A stretch of 55,833 nt of DNA from Bacteroidota bacterium (GCA_026391975.1 JAPLDB010000070.1:1-55833), one strand, 5' to 3'; numbered from the stretch's first letter, positions 6,373-15,674 are shown. Numbers and translations: made by a program. The notes: generated by a model not told the origin, from the sequence alone.

Positions 6373-7458
6373 ATGAAAAAAATTCTCATCCTCATTTTTT
6401 CTCTATGCTTCCGGCTTGGATTTTCACAGGCAGGTTCAGGTACCGAAAACATCATCGTTGTCACCACTGATGGTTTTCGTTGGCAGGAAGTTTTTGGCGG
6501 GATGGATTCACTCATTGCCGTGGATTCGGCCTTCAACCAAAATGACATGAAGGGGATATTTAAAAACTACTGGGCATTCACCCAGGAAGAAAGGAGAAAA
6601 GCACTGATGCCGTTTTTATGGGGCACCATGGAAAGGCACGGACAGATTTACGGCAACCGCAAGTACCACGTGGATGTGGACAATGCAAACCCCTACTGGT
6701 TTTCCTACCCGGGCTACAGTGAAATTTTCTGCGGATATGTGGACACGGCCATCAACAGCAACAAGTATCCTCCAAACCCGCATACGAACGTGCTGGAATA
6801 CATCAACCACCAGCCCGGTTTTGCAGGAAAAGTTTCAGCCTTCTGCGCCTGGGATGCATTCGACAGGATTCTGAATGAAGAGCGATCCGGTTTTCCGGTG
6901 ACCTGCGGCGCTGAAATGTGCGGCGGAAAAAATCCTGATGTTGAAGAAAAAACGATCAACGCACTGAAGGCAGATTCTTATTTGCCATTCGGAGAAGAAG
7001 AATACGAAGACGTGTACACACATTACATGGCCATGGATTACCTGCAGAAGAAAAAGCCACGTGTGCTGTATATCAGCTATGGCGAAACAGATGAGTGGGC
7101 TCATGCAGGGCATTACAAGGACTACCTCGATGCTGCTCACCGGGTAGACAAGTGGCTCGGCGACCTATGGAATTTTATTCAGACTGACCCGCAATACAAA
7201 AACAGAACGGCCCTTTTTGTAACCGTCGACCATGGAAGAGGGGATAGGGTGAAGGAAAAATGGACGAGTCACAACAATAAGATCGAAGACTCCCACCAGA
7301 TATGGTTTGCCGTAATGGGTCCGGGGATTCCTGCCAAAGGAGAAATTAAAACGCCGGTGCAGATTTACCAGAAACAGTTTGCAGAAACGATTGCGGAAAT
7401 GCTTGGATTGCAGTTTAAATGTGAGCACCCGGTAGCGGATGGATTGAAGGGGAGATAG
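6373..7458 (+). CDS. Secreted alkaline-phosphatase-superfamily phosphodiesterase
   Basis: The protein has 361 aa from the ATG that gives a signal peptide (MKK, then 'ILILIFSLCFRLGFSQ'); the longer in-frame start at 6280 adds a poor N-terminus. Metal-site motifs of the phosphodiesterase/nucleotide pyrophosphatase-type superfamily are visible: 'NIIVVTTDGFRWQEVF' (first metal Asp), 'FSYPGYSEIFCG' (probable nucleophile region), 'YGETDEWAHAGHYKDYLDAA' (Asp and His), 'LFVTVDHGRGD' (Asp-His) and 'SHQIWFAVMGPGIP'. It is expected to act in the periplasm on phosphate mono- or diesters. It is flanked by the two MITE-like copies together with the convergent M50 gene. The substrate cannot be told from sequence. 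Confidence 0.87.
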   Translation: MKKILILIFSLCFRLGFSQAGSGTENIIVVTTDGFRWQEVFGGMDSLIAVDSAFNQNDMKGIFKNYWAFTQEERRKALMPFLWGTMERHGQIYGNRKYHVDVDNANPYWFSYPGYSEIFCGYVDTAINSNKYPPNPHTNVLEYINHQPGFAGKVSAFCAWDAFDRILNEERSGFPVTCGAEMCGGKNPDVEEKTINALKADSYLPFGEEEYEDVYTHYMAMDYLQKKKPRVLYISYGETDEWAHAGHYKDYLDAAHRVDKWLGDLWNFIQTDPQYKNRTALFVTVDHGRGDRVKEKWTSHNNKIEDSHQIWFAVMGPGIPAKGEIKTPVQIYQKQFAETIAEMLGLQFKCEHPVADGLKGR

Positions 7459-7560
7459 GGAAAATAACTGTCACTGCCGGATGCGTGTTATTTACCTGTG
7501 TTCTACAGACAAGTTTTGAAGTGATGTCCCGACGATTATAAAAATCATAGATCTCATGGA

Positions 7561-8841
7561 TCAGAAAAACGCCAGGAGCAAAGGGCTCACAAGGAAGACA
7601 AGCCATAAAAGGACAAAAATGATTTTACCCGACACAGGAAGATCCTTTGTGATTTGCACTTCTGCCAGTGATTTTATTTTGCTGATGATGGAATCTTCTA
7701 CGGACGTAGAGTAATCACCTGATTTTATATCTTGATACTTATTGTTTCCTGCAATAACGTGTGAACGGATTTTAGCATACTCTTCATTGGTGAGTTCCCC
7801 GAATGGCTTGTTGCAATCGATGCCTTCTTCTTTCAATGCTACCTGTATTTTTTTTCTCTTTGCCTGTGCAGAGATTCCGATGACCATGAAAAATGGGAAT
7901 AATAGAAAGAAGTAATCCTTGAAGTAAATAGCGAAAATGACAAGACCGGCTGCAGAGAGGATAGTAAAAATGTTTTGCAGTAATTGCCGGGTCAAGAAGA
8001 AAAGTGTTTCAATCAATTTCCCTCCATCGAACGGAGTGATGGGAAGAAGGTTAAATGCGTTGATGATGATAAACAGGTTTGCTGCCGACCGCATATATGG
8101 GTTTTCTGTTGCACCGGTTTTGTAAAGTACAAAGCCGATGATCATTCCGGGAACAGGTCCGGCAAGTAGGATGATGGCGCGGTGGCGTTGGGATATTGTA
8201 TTTTTCACACCGGAAACCATGGCCCCGAGCAGGGGAATGAAAAACATTTTCACTTCCGAATAGTGAAAAGCCTTCATGGCAATATAGTGTCCGAGTTCGT
8301 GAATGAAGATGACAATTACAAGGATGAGCACATTGGCCATGCTGTGGTCGAGGGCAACGTAGTAAATAAGTACAAACAGCAATAAACTCCTGAAGGTAGT
8401 CAGCCAGGGATATTCATCCGTGGTTTCCACAGGTTTTGGCGGGAAGGGATGTTCAGCAGGTATTTCCAGACTTCGTTTCAGGGCCATTTCCTTTGCTTCT
8501 TCCAGCGCTTCCTTCGACCACTCTGCAGGGTTTGCCATTACTTCTTTCAATTCATCATCTGAAAAGTCCTTCAGGAACGGTTCCTCTTTTGAGACAAAGT
8601 GGCTTTGTCCATCTTCTGAAAGCAACGGTTCCTTTTCAAGGAGCTCATTTGTCTTTTGAAAATCTTCCTCTTTAAGCATCAGGATGAATTGCCTCAACCA
8701 AGGGTTTTCTGCTGATACCACTTCAAAGCGCATGGAGTGATCATCAAGCCTATAGGGGATGTGATGTCTTTCCAGCAATTCAGTAAATGCTGCTGCTTTT
8801 TCTATCTCAGGAAAGCGGAGAAATTCTTTGAATGATTCCAT
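7561..8841 (-). CDS. Membrane zinc metalloprotease, M50 / site-2-protease family
   Basis: The protein has 426 aa. Residues about 1-50 resemble a DUF2007-type signal-transducing domain ('AAAFTELLERHHIPYRLDD'). Several membrane segments follow from about residue 150. The zinc site 'VIFIHELGHYIAMKAFHY' (HExxH) is in one of them, and the third ligand motif 'NLLPITPFDGGKLIE' is downstream, as in site-2 proteases. Such enzymes cut membrane-embedded substrates, often anti-sigma factors, during stress signalling. No anti-sigma gene is adjacent. The C-terminus holds another transmembrane pair. It is convergent with the phosphodiesterase gene and probably monocistronic. Confidence 0.88.
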   Translation of the reverse strand: MESFKEFLRFPEIEKAAAFTELLERHHIPYRLDDHSMRFEVVSAENPWLRQFILMLKEEDFQKTNELLEKEPLLSEDGQSHFVSKEEPFLKDFSDDELKEVMANPAEWSKEALEEAKEMALKRSLEIPAEHPFPPKPVETTDEYPWLTTFRSLLLFVLIYYVALDHSMANVLILVIVIFIHELGHYIAMKAFHYSEVKMFFIPLLGAMVSGVKNTISQRHRAIILLAGPVPGMIIGFVLYKTGATENPYMRSAANLFIIINAFNLLPITPFDGGKLIETLFFLTRQLLQNIFTILSAAGLVIFAIYFKDYFFLLFPFFMVIGISAQAKRKKIQVALKEEGIDCNKPFGELTNEEYAKIRSHVIAGNNKYQDIKSGDYSTSVEDSIISKIKSLAEVQITKDLPVSGKIIFVLLWLVFLVSPLLLAFF

Positions 8842-9060
8842 GTATGGTTTCAGGTCAGGACCATTTTTTTTAAAAAAGAGTTCTAATGGTGCAATCTAAA
8901 AATAAATATCCGGAGAAGGACATAGAATTATTTAACTGCAATGTGACAGTTTAATCCGGTCTACCGCGACCCCAAACTTTCATGCATTCATGTTTAATTA
9001 TTTCTTTTTTAACAAATGTCCTCCGAAAATCAATAAGCCCAAAGCAAGAGACTCATTTTA

Positions 9061-9197
9061 TTGCTGCCGGTTTTCGCGCCTGGATTGTGCGGCTATGAGA
9101 CGCGGCAGATCTAATGAACGAATGTAGAAATAAGTTGCGAGGTTTTAAATGGCAGGTCTCTCAGCGATCTTGCTTTGGTTCGAAGAGCTGCCAGCAA
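9061..9197. repeat. MITE-like element, copy 2 (137 bp)
   Basis: This matches copy 1 at 6088-6226 over its whole length, in the same orientation, with scattered changes. Its left hairpin has decayed (GCCGGTTTT against AGACGCGGC), while the right one keeps 8 of 9 pairs (GGCAGGTCT against AGAGCTGCC). The rest of the spacer from 8842 to 9292 shows nothing else recognisable except AT-rich sequence. Confidence 0.75.
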
Positions 9198-9292
9198 ATA
9201 ATGTGGTTTTCTGAATCAGACTTCCTTTGTCAGTTCTATAAACCCTCGAATCGAAAAAAGTTAATGCGTCAGCAAGGATTTTTATTGTTAAA

Positions 9293-9367
9293 TGGTGGTC
9301 CCGCCCGGAGTCGAACCGGGAACACAAGCTTCGGAGGCTCATATTATATCCATTTAACTACGGAACC
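9293..9367 (-). tRNA. tRNA-Arg (anticodon CCG)
   Basis: On the reverse strand GGTTCCG pairs with CGGGACC (7 bp, one G-T pair) as the acceptor stem. The T arm GTTCGACTC sits in a CCCGG/CCGGG stem. The anticodon loop is C-T-CCG-A-A, giving CCG, which reads CGG (Arg). The discriminator is A and CCA is encoded in the gene at 9293-9295. Confidence 0.93.
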
Positions 9368-9371
9368 ATAG

Positions 9372-9508
9372 GTGCGAATAACTAATGCTTGCGAATCAGC
9401 GAATTTTCGAATTGCGAATGAAGACCTTCAATTAAACCATTGACTCAAAATTGAAATTGTGATGCCTATGGCTTAATTCGAAAATTCGTAAGCATTAGTT
9501 ATTCGTAC
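9372..9508. repeat. Long inverted repeat of CGAAT-type words beside the tRNA
   Basis: The arm at 9372-9419 (GCGAATAACTAATGCTTGCGA...) and the arm at 9471-9508 (reverse complement TACGAATAACTAATGCTTAC) pair over about 35 bases with an 8-base gap. The right arm runs into the coding end of the acylase gene, supplying its last codons and stop. It may act as a terminator between the acylase gene and the tRNA. Confidence 0.7.
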
Positions 9509-11912
9509 CGACAGGCTGCAAAACTAAATGATTCTTGCAATCTCTTACTATTTCATTTTTATTCATCCACTCTGTCCTTGTTTTACATTGAATGAACATC
9601 TCCGCCTGGTCATCGTAATGTTTGCTCATCAGGTTTCCTGATTGACCTGTCGGTAAAATACTTTCACCGTGCTCAGGATCAGCGAAGTCTAATGTGCGCC
9701 GGAGGGCCGGGCCGAATTTTACTTTGTAAACGCCGTCAGCATATAAATCAAAACCAGCATTGTTCACTGTTTCGTTTCCGCCTGGATCAGGGAACGGACC
9801 AACATTGAAGAACTTGTTCAATGGTTTCTGCTTGCCAACAGGGTGCCCGTGTTCGAGTACATGCACACGGCCCCATTTCCAGGACTGAATATCATCACCC
9901 AACTGCTTTTGAAGTGCAGCAATCGCATTGTCAAAAGCGAGATCAAAAATTTCCCTGCGGGTTTCGGTTTTTTCTTTTGTTGTGATGTTGTCAAACCAGG
10001 CACTTGAATCATTCATCAGCATTGGTACAATGGAACTCTTTTCTATGTGTGTCTGCTGGAACAGGAAAAAATCTTTTTCGCCCAGCTCATCACCCATCAT
10101 GTTCCAGAGAACTTCATATTCCAGTTTATAAAAAATCGTAGGAGCAACATCTTCTGTTTGCATCCTGCCATCCCATGCTGTAAGGATTTCTACCGCTTTT
10201 TTTGAAAGATCAGATTTCGACTTTGCACTTTCACTTGTATTTGATACAATGAAATGTGCAAGATCTCCTGCAACAACAGATGTCACATTGCTGTTGAGCG
10301 TTTTCATGTCAGCAACGAAAAACTTTTTGTCCTGACTTAAAAAAGCTGTAACAACCCTTGCCCTGTCTTCAGGAGTAAAATATCCGGGAACTGAAATGCC
10401 TTCTACCGTATCGGGTGCATTGTTGCAAGTGTACACATAACCTGAAGATGGATTTATTGAATGCGGGTTTTCAGAAAAATCATAAAAGCCCAGCCAGTCA
10501 TCATTTCCTGATGAGCCGTCAAGCAAGAGTCTCGGTTCAACATGGGATGGCCGCTTCACAAGTTTGGCCGCTGTCCACCATGCTATATTTCCTGCATCAT
10601 CACCATATATTACGTTGAGACCGGGCGTGGCAAGCAATGAAATGCCATCACGGAATTCATTCATTGATTTTGATTTGGCCAGCTTGTAGGTGATCTCACA
10701 CAAGTTGCTCGGGAACTGCAACAGCGTCCAGCAGGCGGCTACCGGTGCAGATGTTACATCGGCAAAATCATGAATTACGTCATTACACACAGGCCCATGT
10801 GTTGTAGTGCGGCAGGTGAATTTCAGGTCACCGCTGTCTTTCACATGAATGACTTCTTCACATAATTCCATCGGCTTCCACTCATTCTTATACAAATATT
10901 GATTTCGATGGAGGGAGTCTGTCTTCTCTTCGAAAAAATCAAGGTCGTCATTTTCAAGTATCGTTAATCCCCATGCATGATCCTTCGTATGCGCGATTGC
11001 CGGAAATGGAAATCCTGCGAGGAAATTTCCATACAGGTTAAAGCCGGGGCATTCTAAATATGCTTCATACCAAACGCTTGGTTGCTGGTAGCCGATGTGT
11101 GTGTCATTTGCAAACAACACTTTTCCTGACTGTGACTTCGAAGGCGAAACAGCCCAGCAATTGCTTCCCATCCAGGGTTGAACAGGCATCTGACTGAAAA
11201 TATTTGAAACCGAACTGGTCTGTGGAGGAGTTGTGTTAACGGAATCGTAATTCACGGGCACGTGCAGCGTACCTGGGTAGGTTCCCAGCACAATATCCGT
11301 CAGGTATTTTTCGCCAAACTGTTTTTGGATCTTCGACATCAGCGGATCGGTACGGAATGCCATCTGGAAATTAAATGACATAAAATCCACAACGAGAAAC
11401 ATGTCATTGATCGTAAACTTTTCTTTTGGAATGCCGAGTAAGCGAAATTCAACAGGCGTCTTACCGTTTTCGATGTATTGATTAATTCCTGCGATATAAG
11501 CGACTGCATTTTTATAAAATTGTTGATCTTGTTGTTTTGAAAATTCTCTGGCACTCCATGCTGCATGCTGTGCAAGTCCCATCATCCTGAAAAATTTATC
11601 TACATCAATCATCGGACTGCCGAATAGCTCACTAAGGCGTCCGGCACCAACCCTTCGGATAAGTTCCATCTGAAACAGGCGTTCCTGTGCATGCACATAT
11701 CCAAGTGCGCAAAAAACATCTTCTTCGTTATTTCCAAAAATGTGGGGCACTCCGAAATCGTCAAAGTACACATCCACTTTTTCGCTGATGTTTCTGATAG
11801 GGAGCGTGCCGTTGTAAACAGGTTTTTGCGTGAGCAGAAAAATGTAAATGGCACCAACTGCAACAACAATAAATATTAGTAAGGAAAAAAAAATGCGCTT
11901 GAAATATTTCAT
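9495..11912 (-). CDS. Penicillin acylase / AHL acylase family Ntn-hydrolase
   Basis: The protein has 805 aa with an N-terminal membrane segment (residues 4-28). The family precursor is cut into alpha and beta subunits, and the new N-terminal Ser is the nucleophile: here Ser250 in 'WMGSNCWAVSPSKSQSGK', followed by 'LFANDTHIGYQQPSVWYEAY' and 'GFPFPAIAHTKDHAWGLT'. The C-terminal 'NNAGFDLYADGVYKVKFGPA' and 'LPTGQSGNLMSKHYDDQAEM' blocks are typical of penicillin G acylase/quorum-quenching acylases. Substrates could be acyl-homoserine lactones, other N-acyl amides or peptides; sequence does not decide. Its start is only 6 bases after the alpha/beta hydrolase stop, so the two are co-transcribed. Confidence 0.92.
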   Translation of the reverse strand: MKYFKRIFFSLLIFIVVAVGAIYIFLLTQKPVYNGTLPIRNISEKVDVYFDDFGVPHIFGNNEEDVFCALGYVHAQERLFQMELIRRVGAGRLSELFGSPMIDVDKFFRMMGLAQHAAWSAREFSKQQDQQFYKNAVAYIAGINQYIENGKTPVEFRLLGIPKEKFTINDMFLVVDFMSFNFQMAFRTDPLMSKIQKQFGEKYLTDIVLGTYPGTLHVPVNYDSVNTTPPQTSSVSNIFSQMPVQPWMGSNCWAVSPSKSQSGKVLFANDTHIGYQQPSVWYEAYLECPGFNLYGNFLAGFPFPAIAHTKDHAWGLTILENDDLDFFEEKTDSLHRNQYLYKNEWKPMELCEEVIHVKDSGDLKFTCRTTTHGPVCNDVIHDFADVTSAPVAACWTLLQFPSNLCEITYKLAKSKSMNEFRDGISLLATPGLNVIYGDDAGNIAWWTAAKLVKRPSHVEPRLLLDGSSGNDDWLGFYDFSENPHSINPSSGYVYTCNNAPDTVEGISVPGYFTPEDRARVVTAFLSQDKKFFVADMKTLNSNVTSVVAGDLAHFIVSNTSESAKSKSDLSKKAVEILTAWDGRMQTEDVAPTIFYKLEYEVLWNMMGDELGEKDFFLFQQTHIEKSSIVPMLMNDSSAWFDNITTKEKTETRREIFDLAFDNAIAALQKQLGDDIQSWKWGRVHVLEHGHPVGKQKPLNKFFNVGPFPDPGGNETVNNAGFDLYADGVYKVKFGPALRRTLDFADPEHGESILPTGQSGNLMSKHYDDQAEMFIQCKTRTEWMNKNEIVRDCKNHLVLQPVGTNN

Positions 11913-11918
11913 TGGAAG

Positions 11919-12653
11919 TTACTCATTTTCTTTCTTCATCCTGTTCAGAAAACTCATCAGCGCAGCCCAGTAATCCTGGTTTTCAGGTTTCGACGACCAT
12001 AATACTTTGGAGCCATGATCACCTTCTCCCTTAGGAATAAACTGAACTTTAACGAGTGATATAATATCTTTCGACAGCTCTGTTACCCCGGGAGCTTCTT
12101 CTTTTGAAGATGTGAGAAAAACGGGTTTCTTCAGTCCGTTCACATGTGTGGCAATGAAATTCTCCCCATCAAAATATTCTCCCGGACTAAAAGCAACAGC
12201 AGCAAAGACGTGGTCATTTTCATTTGCAACTTTTAATGCAAGTGATGCGGAGTAAGAACTTCCCAGTAGAATAATTCTTCTTTTGTATTTGGAATACAAC
12301 CATTCAACGGCTGCGGTGATGTCCTGTTCGGCATTGATGAATGTAAGCACCTTCTTTTTATCCTTTGCATCTTTTGCTGTTTCATTCACGACGCCATTTA
12401 CTTCGACTCCAACCCGCTGATCGATGGCCAGGCAGTTGAATCCAAGCTTATTCAGTTTCACAGCTGTTTCGATGTATTCGCCCCTGCTGAATCCATTCTG
12501 ATGACAAAGCAGGATGGTTTGGCTTTCGGAGTTAACAGGATACCAATCGGCAGTGATGGCCACATCGTCCTTTGAAGGGAAGGTGATTTTCAACTGTGCG
12601 ATTGCTGAACTTGTAGTGGCTAAAAATAAAACAATAAGAATATTTGTCCTCAT
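11919..12653 (-). CDS. Secreted alpha/beta hydrolase (dienelactone-hydrolase-like)
   Basis: The protein has 244 aa. Residues 1-19 form a signal peptide ending in 'SSAIAQ'. The oxyanion/first strand region is 'TILLCHQNGFSRGEY', the nucleophile elbow is G131-S-S133-Y-S135 in 'IILLGSSYSASLAL', and the catalytic His is in 'GEGDHGSKVLW'. An exported esterase or peptidase-like hydrolase is likely. It lies between purN (47-base gap) and the acylase (6-base gap), suggesting shared transcription, and possibly the breakdown of an amide or ester compound together with the acylase. Confidence 0.82.
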   Translation of the reverse strand: MRTNILIVLFLATTSSAIAQLKITFPSKDDVAITADWYPVNSESQTILLCHQNGFSRGEYIETAVKLNKLGFNCLAIDQRVGVEVNGVVNETAKDAKDKKKVLTFINAEQDITAAVEWLYSKYKRRIILLGSSYSASLALKVANENDHVFAAVAFSPGEYFDGENFIATHVNGLKKPVFLTSSKEEAPGVTELSKDIISLVKVQFIPKGEGDHGSKVLWSSKPENQDYWAALMSFLNRMKKENE

Positions 12654-12700
12654 CTCCTTGCGGAATATTATTAAGAATGCAATTTAAAACATATTCCTGA

Positions 12701-13270
12701 TTATTGCTGATCAAGTATTTTTTCGATCACCTTCGGGTAATGTTCATGCTCTAAGTTGTGAATTTTTGCGGCCAGTGTTTCAGCAGTTTCGTTTACATCT
12801 ATATCACAGGTTGCCTGAAAAATGATCTTGCCCTCATCAAATTTTTCGTTCACAAAATGGATGGTGATCCCGGATTTTTTATCGCCTGATTTGATCACAG
12901 ATTCGTGCACTTTAGCTCCGTAGAACCCCTTACCTCCATGTTGTGGAAGCAAGGCAGGGTGGATGTTAATGATCTTTCCGGAGTATTTTTTTATGAGCGA
13001 TTCAGGAACAAGCCAGAGAAATCCTGCCAGTACTATCAGGTCAATTTGAAGGCGTTGCAGAAGCTTTTCAATCTTGTCCGATCCGTAAAAGTCCTCTTTA
13101 GAAAAAATAAAAGAGGGTGTATGGAGGTTTTTTGCGCGTTCTATTACGACTGCCCTGGGATTATTGGTCAACACTACCTCGGTAATCGCTTTTCCATTGT
13201 TTTTGAAGTGACGGATGATCTGTTCTGCATTTGTTCCCGAACCGGAGGCAAAAATGGCGATGCGTTTCAT
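12701..13270 (-). CDS. purN: Phosphoribosylglycinamide formyltransferase (GART)
   Basis: The protein has 189 aa from the ATG that gives MKRIAIFASGSGTNAEQII. It transfers the formyl group of 10-formyl-tetrahydrofolate to GAR in purine synthesis. Visible motifs are the N-terminal GSGTNA phosphate loop, 'LVLAGFLWLVPESLI', 'INIHPALLPQHGGKGFYG' (catalytic Asn and His) and 'GITIHFVNEKFDEGKII' (catalytic Asp). Length is normal. A longer frame from 13300 is rejected because the promoter box at 13279-13286 lies inside it. Divergent from the phosphate transport genes. Confidence 0.95.
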   Translation of the reverse strand: MKRIAIFASGSGTNAEQIIRHFKNNGKAITEVVLTNNPRAVVIERAKNLHTPSFIFSKEDFYGSDKIEKLLQRLQIDLIVLAGFLWLVPESLIKKYSGKIINIHPALLPQHGGKGFYGAKVHESVIKSGDKKSGITIHFVNEKFDEGKIIFQATCDIDVNETAETLAAKIHNLEHEHYPKVIEKILDQQ

Positions 13271-13278
13271 TGATGGCC

Positions 13279-13286
13279 CAAAAATA
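13279..13286 (-). promoter_or_regulatory. -7 box (TATTTTTG) of purN
   Basis: Reverse-strand TAnnTTTG only 8 bases before the purN ATG, which would give an almost leaderless mRNA. The -33 element is not clear. Confidence 0.4.
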
Positions 13287-13371
13287 GTTTTTAGTATCAA
13301 ACCATCTATTATTTAACATTAAGTTTACATGGAAAAAATTTCTCTACTTTGGCACAATAAACCAAAATCAC

Positions 13372-14019
13372 ATGTCAGCAAATTCATTTTTTCAGTTATT
13401 AATACCCAAGGACAGAAAATTCTATCCTTTATTCGAAGAAGCATCAGCCAACCTCGTTGCGATCGCGAAAGTATTACAGGAAATGCTTGTCACAACCAAC
13501 GTTGAAAAGCGCATTCTGCTTATACGCCAGATAGAGAAATTAGAACATACAGGTGATGATATAACGCATCGTATTTTCAAAGAAGTGGGAATGACATTTA
13601 TCACTCCTTTCGACAGGGAAGATATTCAACGTCTGGCTTCAGTACTGGATGATATTCTTGATTTTATTCATGGTGCTGCCAAAAGGGTGGAGTTATATAA
13701 AGTGGACCCCATTCATCCTGCAATGATTAAATTGTCTGATCTGATTTTGCAAAGCTCAGAGCAAGTGAACATTGCAGTGTGTGGACTCCGCAACAGACGC
13801 AATTATACCAAGGTTCGGGAAGCACTCGTAAAGATTAACAGTCTGGAAAACCATGCTGATGATGTATTCGACAATGCTGTTGCAAGATTATTCGAAGACA
13901 ATGTAAGTGCGATTGAGGTTATAAAAGTGAAAGAAGTATTATCTGCTTTAGAAACGGCAACAGATAAATGTGAAGATGCTGCCAATGTGATGGAATCGGT
14001 GATTGTTAAATTTTCATAA
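13372..14019 (+). CDS. DUF47/PhoU-like phosphate transport accessory protein
   Basis: The protein has 215 aa, all helical, of the DUF47 (TIGR00153, PhoU-fold) family. Typical blocks are 'FYPLFEEASANLVAIAKVLQ', 'LEHTGDDITHRIFKEVG', 'TPFDREDIQRLASVLDDILD' and 'ETATDKCEDAANVMESVIVK', with acidic residues that bind metal clusters in PhoU proteins. These proteins are nearly always encoded just before a PiT-type transporter, as here (33-base gap), and modulate phosphate uptake from the cytoplasm. Confidence 0.93.
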   Translation: MSANSFFQLLIPKDRKFYPLFEEASANLVAIAKVLQEMLVTTNVEKRILLIRQIEKLEHTGDDITHRIFKEVGMTFITPFDREDIQRLASVLDDILDFIHGAAKRVELYKVDPIHPAMIKLSDLILQSSEQVNIAVCGLRNRRNYTKVREALVKINSLENHADDVFDNAVARLFEDNVSAIEVIKVKEVLSALETATDKCEDAANVMESVIVKFS

Positions 14020-14052
14020 GGCATTTGTTTTTCATCTGCAAAAAATAAAATT

Positions 14053-15039
14053 ATGACATTATTCGTAGTCGTTGTAATACTGGCGCTCGTCTTTGATTTC
14101 ATCAACGGATTTCATGATGCAGCCAACTCGATAGCCACCATTGTTTCTACAAAGGTTCTTTCTCCGCTCACTGCCGTTTTATGGGCAGCAGGATTTAACT
14201 TTCTGGCTTTCTGGTTATTTAAACTGAAGGTAGCTGATACTGTTTCCAAGACTGTACAAACCAATGCCATTACACTTGAAGTTATTCTTTGCGGAATAAT
14301 CGCTGCAATAATCTGGAATTTATTCACCTGGTGGAGGGGAATTCCCTCCAGCTCCTCGCACACCCTGATTGGCGGTTTTGCAGGAGCAGCCATTGCTCAT
14401 GCCGGATGGAGTGTAGTGAAAATGGATAAAGTGACTCCGGTTCTCGAATTTATTTTACTTGCACCAATCATTGGATTGCTGGTCTCGTATTTTATTTCCG
14501 TTCTCATGCTACACTTATTTAAACGGGCCAATCCTCACAAAGTCAATAAGCTCTTTCATGTTCTTCAACTCGCATCTTCGGCTGCATTCAGTTTAGGGCA
14601 TGGTGGTAACGATGCGCAAAAAGTGATGGGAATTATAGGTGCTGCCATGATTGTGAACGGAACAATAACGGATGTTAATTCATTGCCTGCCTGGGTTGAA
14701 ATTGCATGTTATACTTCTATTGCTTTTGGTACGCTATTCGGTGGATGGCGCATTGTAAAAACGATGGGAAGTAAGATTACGAAGCTCGCACCTTTTGAAG
14801 GATTTGCTGCGGAAACTGCAGGCGCCATAACACTTTTCAGTACCGGTGCGCTCGGAATTCCTGTGAGCACCACGCATACAATTACAGGTGCCATCATTGG
14901 CGTTGGTATTACAAAACGTGTTTCTGCGGTGAGATGGGGAGTTACGATTGACCTGATCTGGGCATGGGTGCTCACCATACCGGTTTCAGGATTGCTTGGC
15001 GCAATTATCTATCATGTGGTTAAGCTGTTTCTGAAATAA
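14053..15039 (+). CDS. pit: Inorganic phosphate transporter, PiT family
   Basis: The protein has 328 aa with about ten predicted membrane segments. The duplicated PiT signature is visible near both ends: 'FDFINGFHDAANSIATIVST' at residues about 15-34 and 'FSLGHGGNDAQKVMGIIGAA' near 182-201, with 'GIPSSSSHTLIGGFAGAAI' and 'GIPVSTTHTITGAIIGVGI'. It imports phosphate, usually as a metal-phosphate complex, using the proton or sodium gradient. It forms an operon with the DUF47 gene. The short relatives of this family (about 330 aa) lack the long central loop, as here. Confidence 0.95.
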   Translation: MTLFVVVVILALVFDFINGFHDAANSIATIVSTKVLSPLTAVLWAAGFNFLAFWLFKLKVADTVSKTVQTNAITLEVILCGIIAAIIWNLFTWWRGIPSSSSHTLIGGFAGAAIAHAGWSVVKMDKVTPVLEFILLAPIIGLLVSYFISVLMLHLFKRANPHKVNKLFHVLQLASSAAFSLGHGGNDAQKVMGIIGAAMIVNGTITDVNSLPAWVEIACYTSIAFGTLFGGWRIVKTMGSKITKLAPFEGFAAETAGAITLFSTGALGIPVSTTHTITGAIIGVGITKRVSAVRWGVTIDLIWAWVLTIPVSGLLGAIIYHVVKLFLK

Positions 15040-15050
15040 AGCGTTCTTCT

Positions 15051-15674
15051 TTATTGTTTGCCTGAATTAACCAGGCATCTCGGTACATTCCATTTCCACG
15101 AATATTTTTTCAGGTCTATGATGTTATTCTTGCAATCCATGGAGTTACCCAATGCATCTTTCATAATGACTTTCATTTCACCTACAAGAATTTTGGTACA
15201 AATCAATTTTTGAAGTTCTTCTTTTGAAATCGTTTTATTTTTCCTGCCGATTTCCAGTCCTTTTTTATTGTTGAACAGATCCATAGATCCTGCAATAGAA
15301 TCAGAAAAATATTCTTCACCGCTTCGGTGTTTTTTAAAGTCAATGTAATTACCGCGTTCATGTGCTTTGCCAAGTGAATATGCTTTGCGCCAACACATCT
15401 CCTGCGCCAACCGTGCCATCCAGTATGAATGACGAAATGCATCCACCTGTCCGCCATCGGGATCATGATCAAGGAGCGTATCCTGTTCCATTTCTTTTGA
15501 AATGCTTCTTGCTTCTCGCGAAATGTTGTATGCCTTCTTTGCCACGAAGGGATGAAGTACCACCCACCATTTTTCAGGGCGGGATATTTTTTTGAATTCG
15601 GAGGCCGGAAATTGTGAGAATGAAATCAGCGGCAGGAAAAGGATGACAATAATTATGCGGCTATTATATTGCAT
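15051..15674 (-). CDS. Exported DUF6973-like protein
   Basis: The protein has 207 aa with an N-terminal hydrophobic signal (residues 5-20, 'IIIVILFLPLISFSQ'). The centre carries 'DGGQVDAFRHSYWMARLAQE', 'AYSLGKAHERGNYIDF' and 'GSMDLFNNKKGLEIG', which resemble the AFRHSYW...MDLYNN pattern of DUF6973 proteins; their function is unknown, and the conserved His and Asp residues suggest a metal-site enzyme. It is convergent with the PiT gene (11-base gap). Its start codon is only 2 bases from an 8-bp tandem repeat array and there is no visible ribosome binding site. Confidence 0.68.
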   Translation of the reverse strand: MQYNSRIIIVILFLPLISFSQFPASEFKKISRPEKWWVVLHPFVAKKAYNISREARSISKEMEQDTLLDHDPDGGQVDAFRHSYWMARLAQEMCWRKAYSLGKAHERGNYIDFKKHRSGEEYFSDSIAGSMDLFNNKKGLEIGRKNKTISKEELQKLICTKILVGEMKVIMKDALGNSMDCKNNIIDLKKYSWKWNVPRCLVNSGKQ

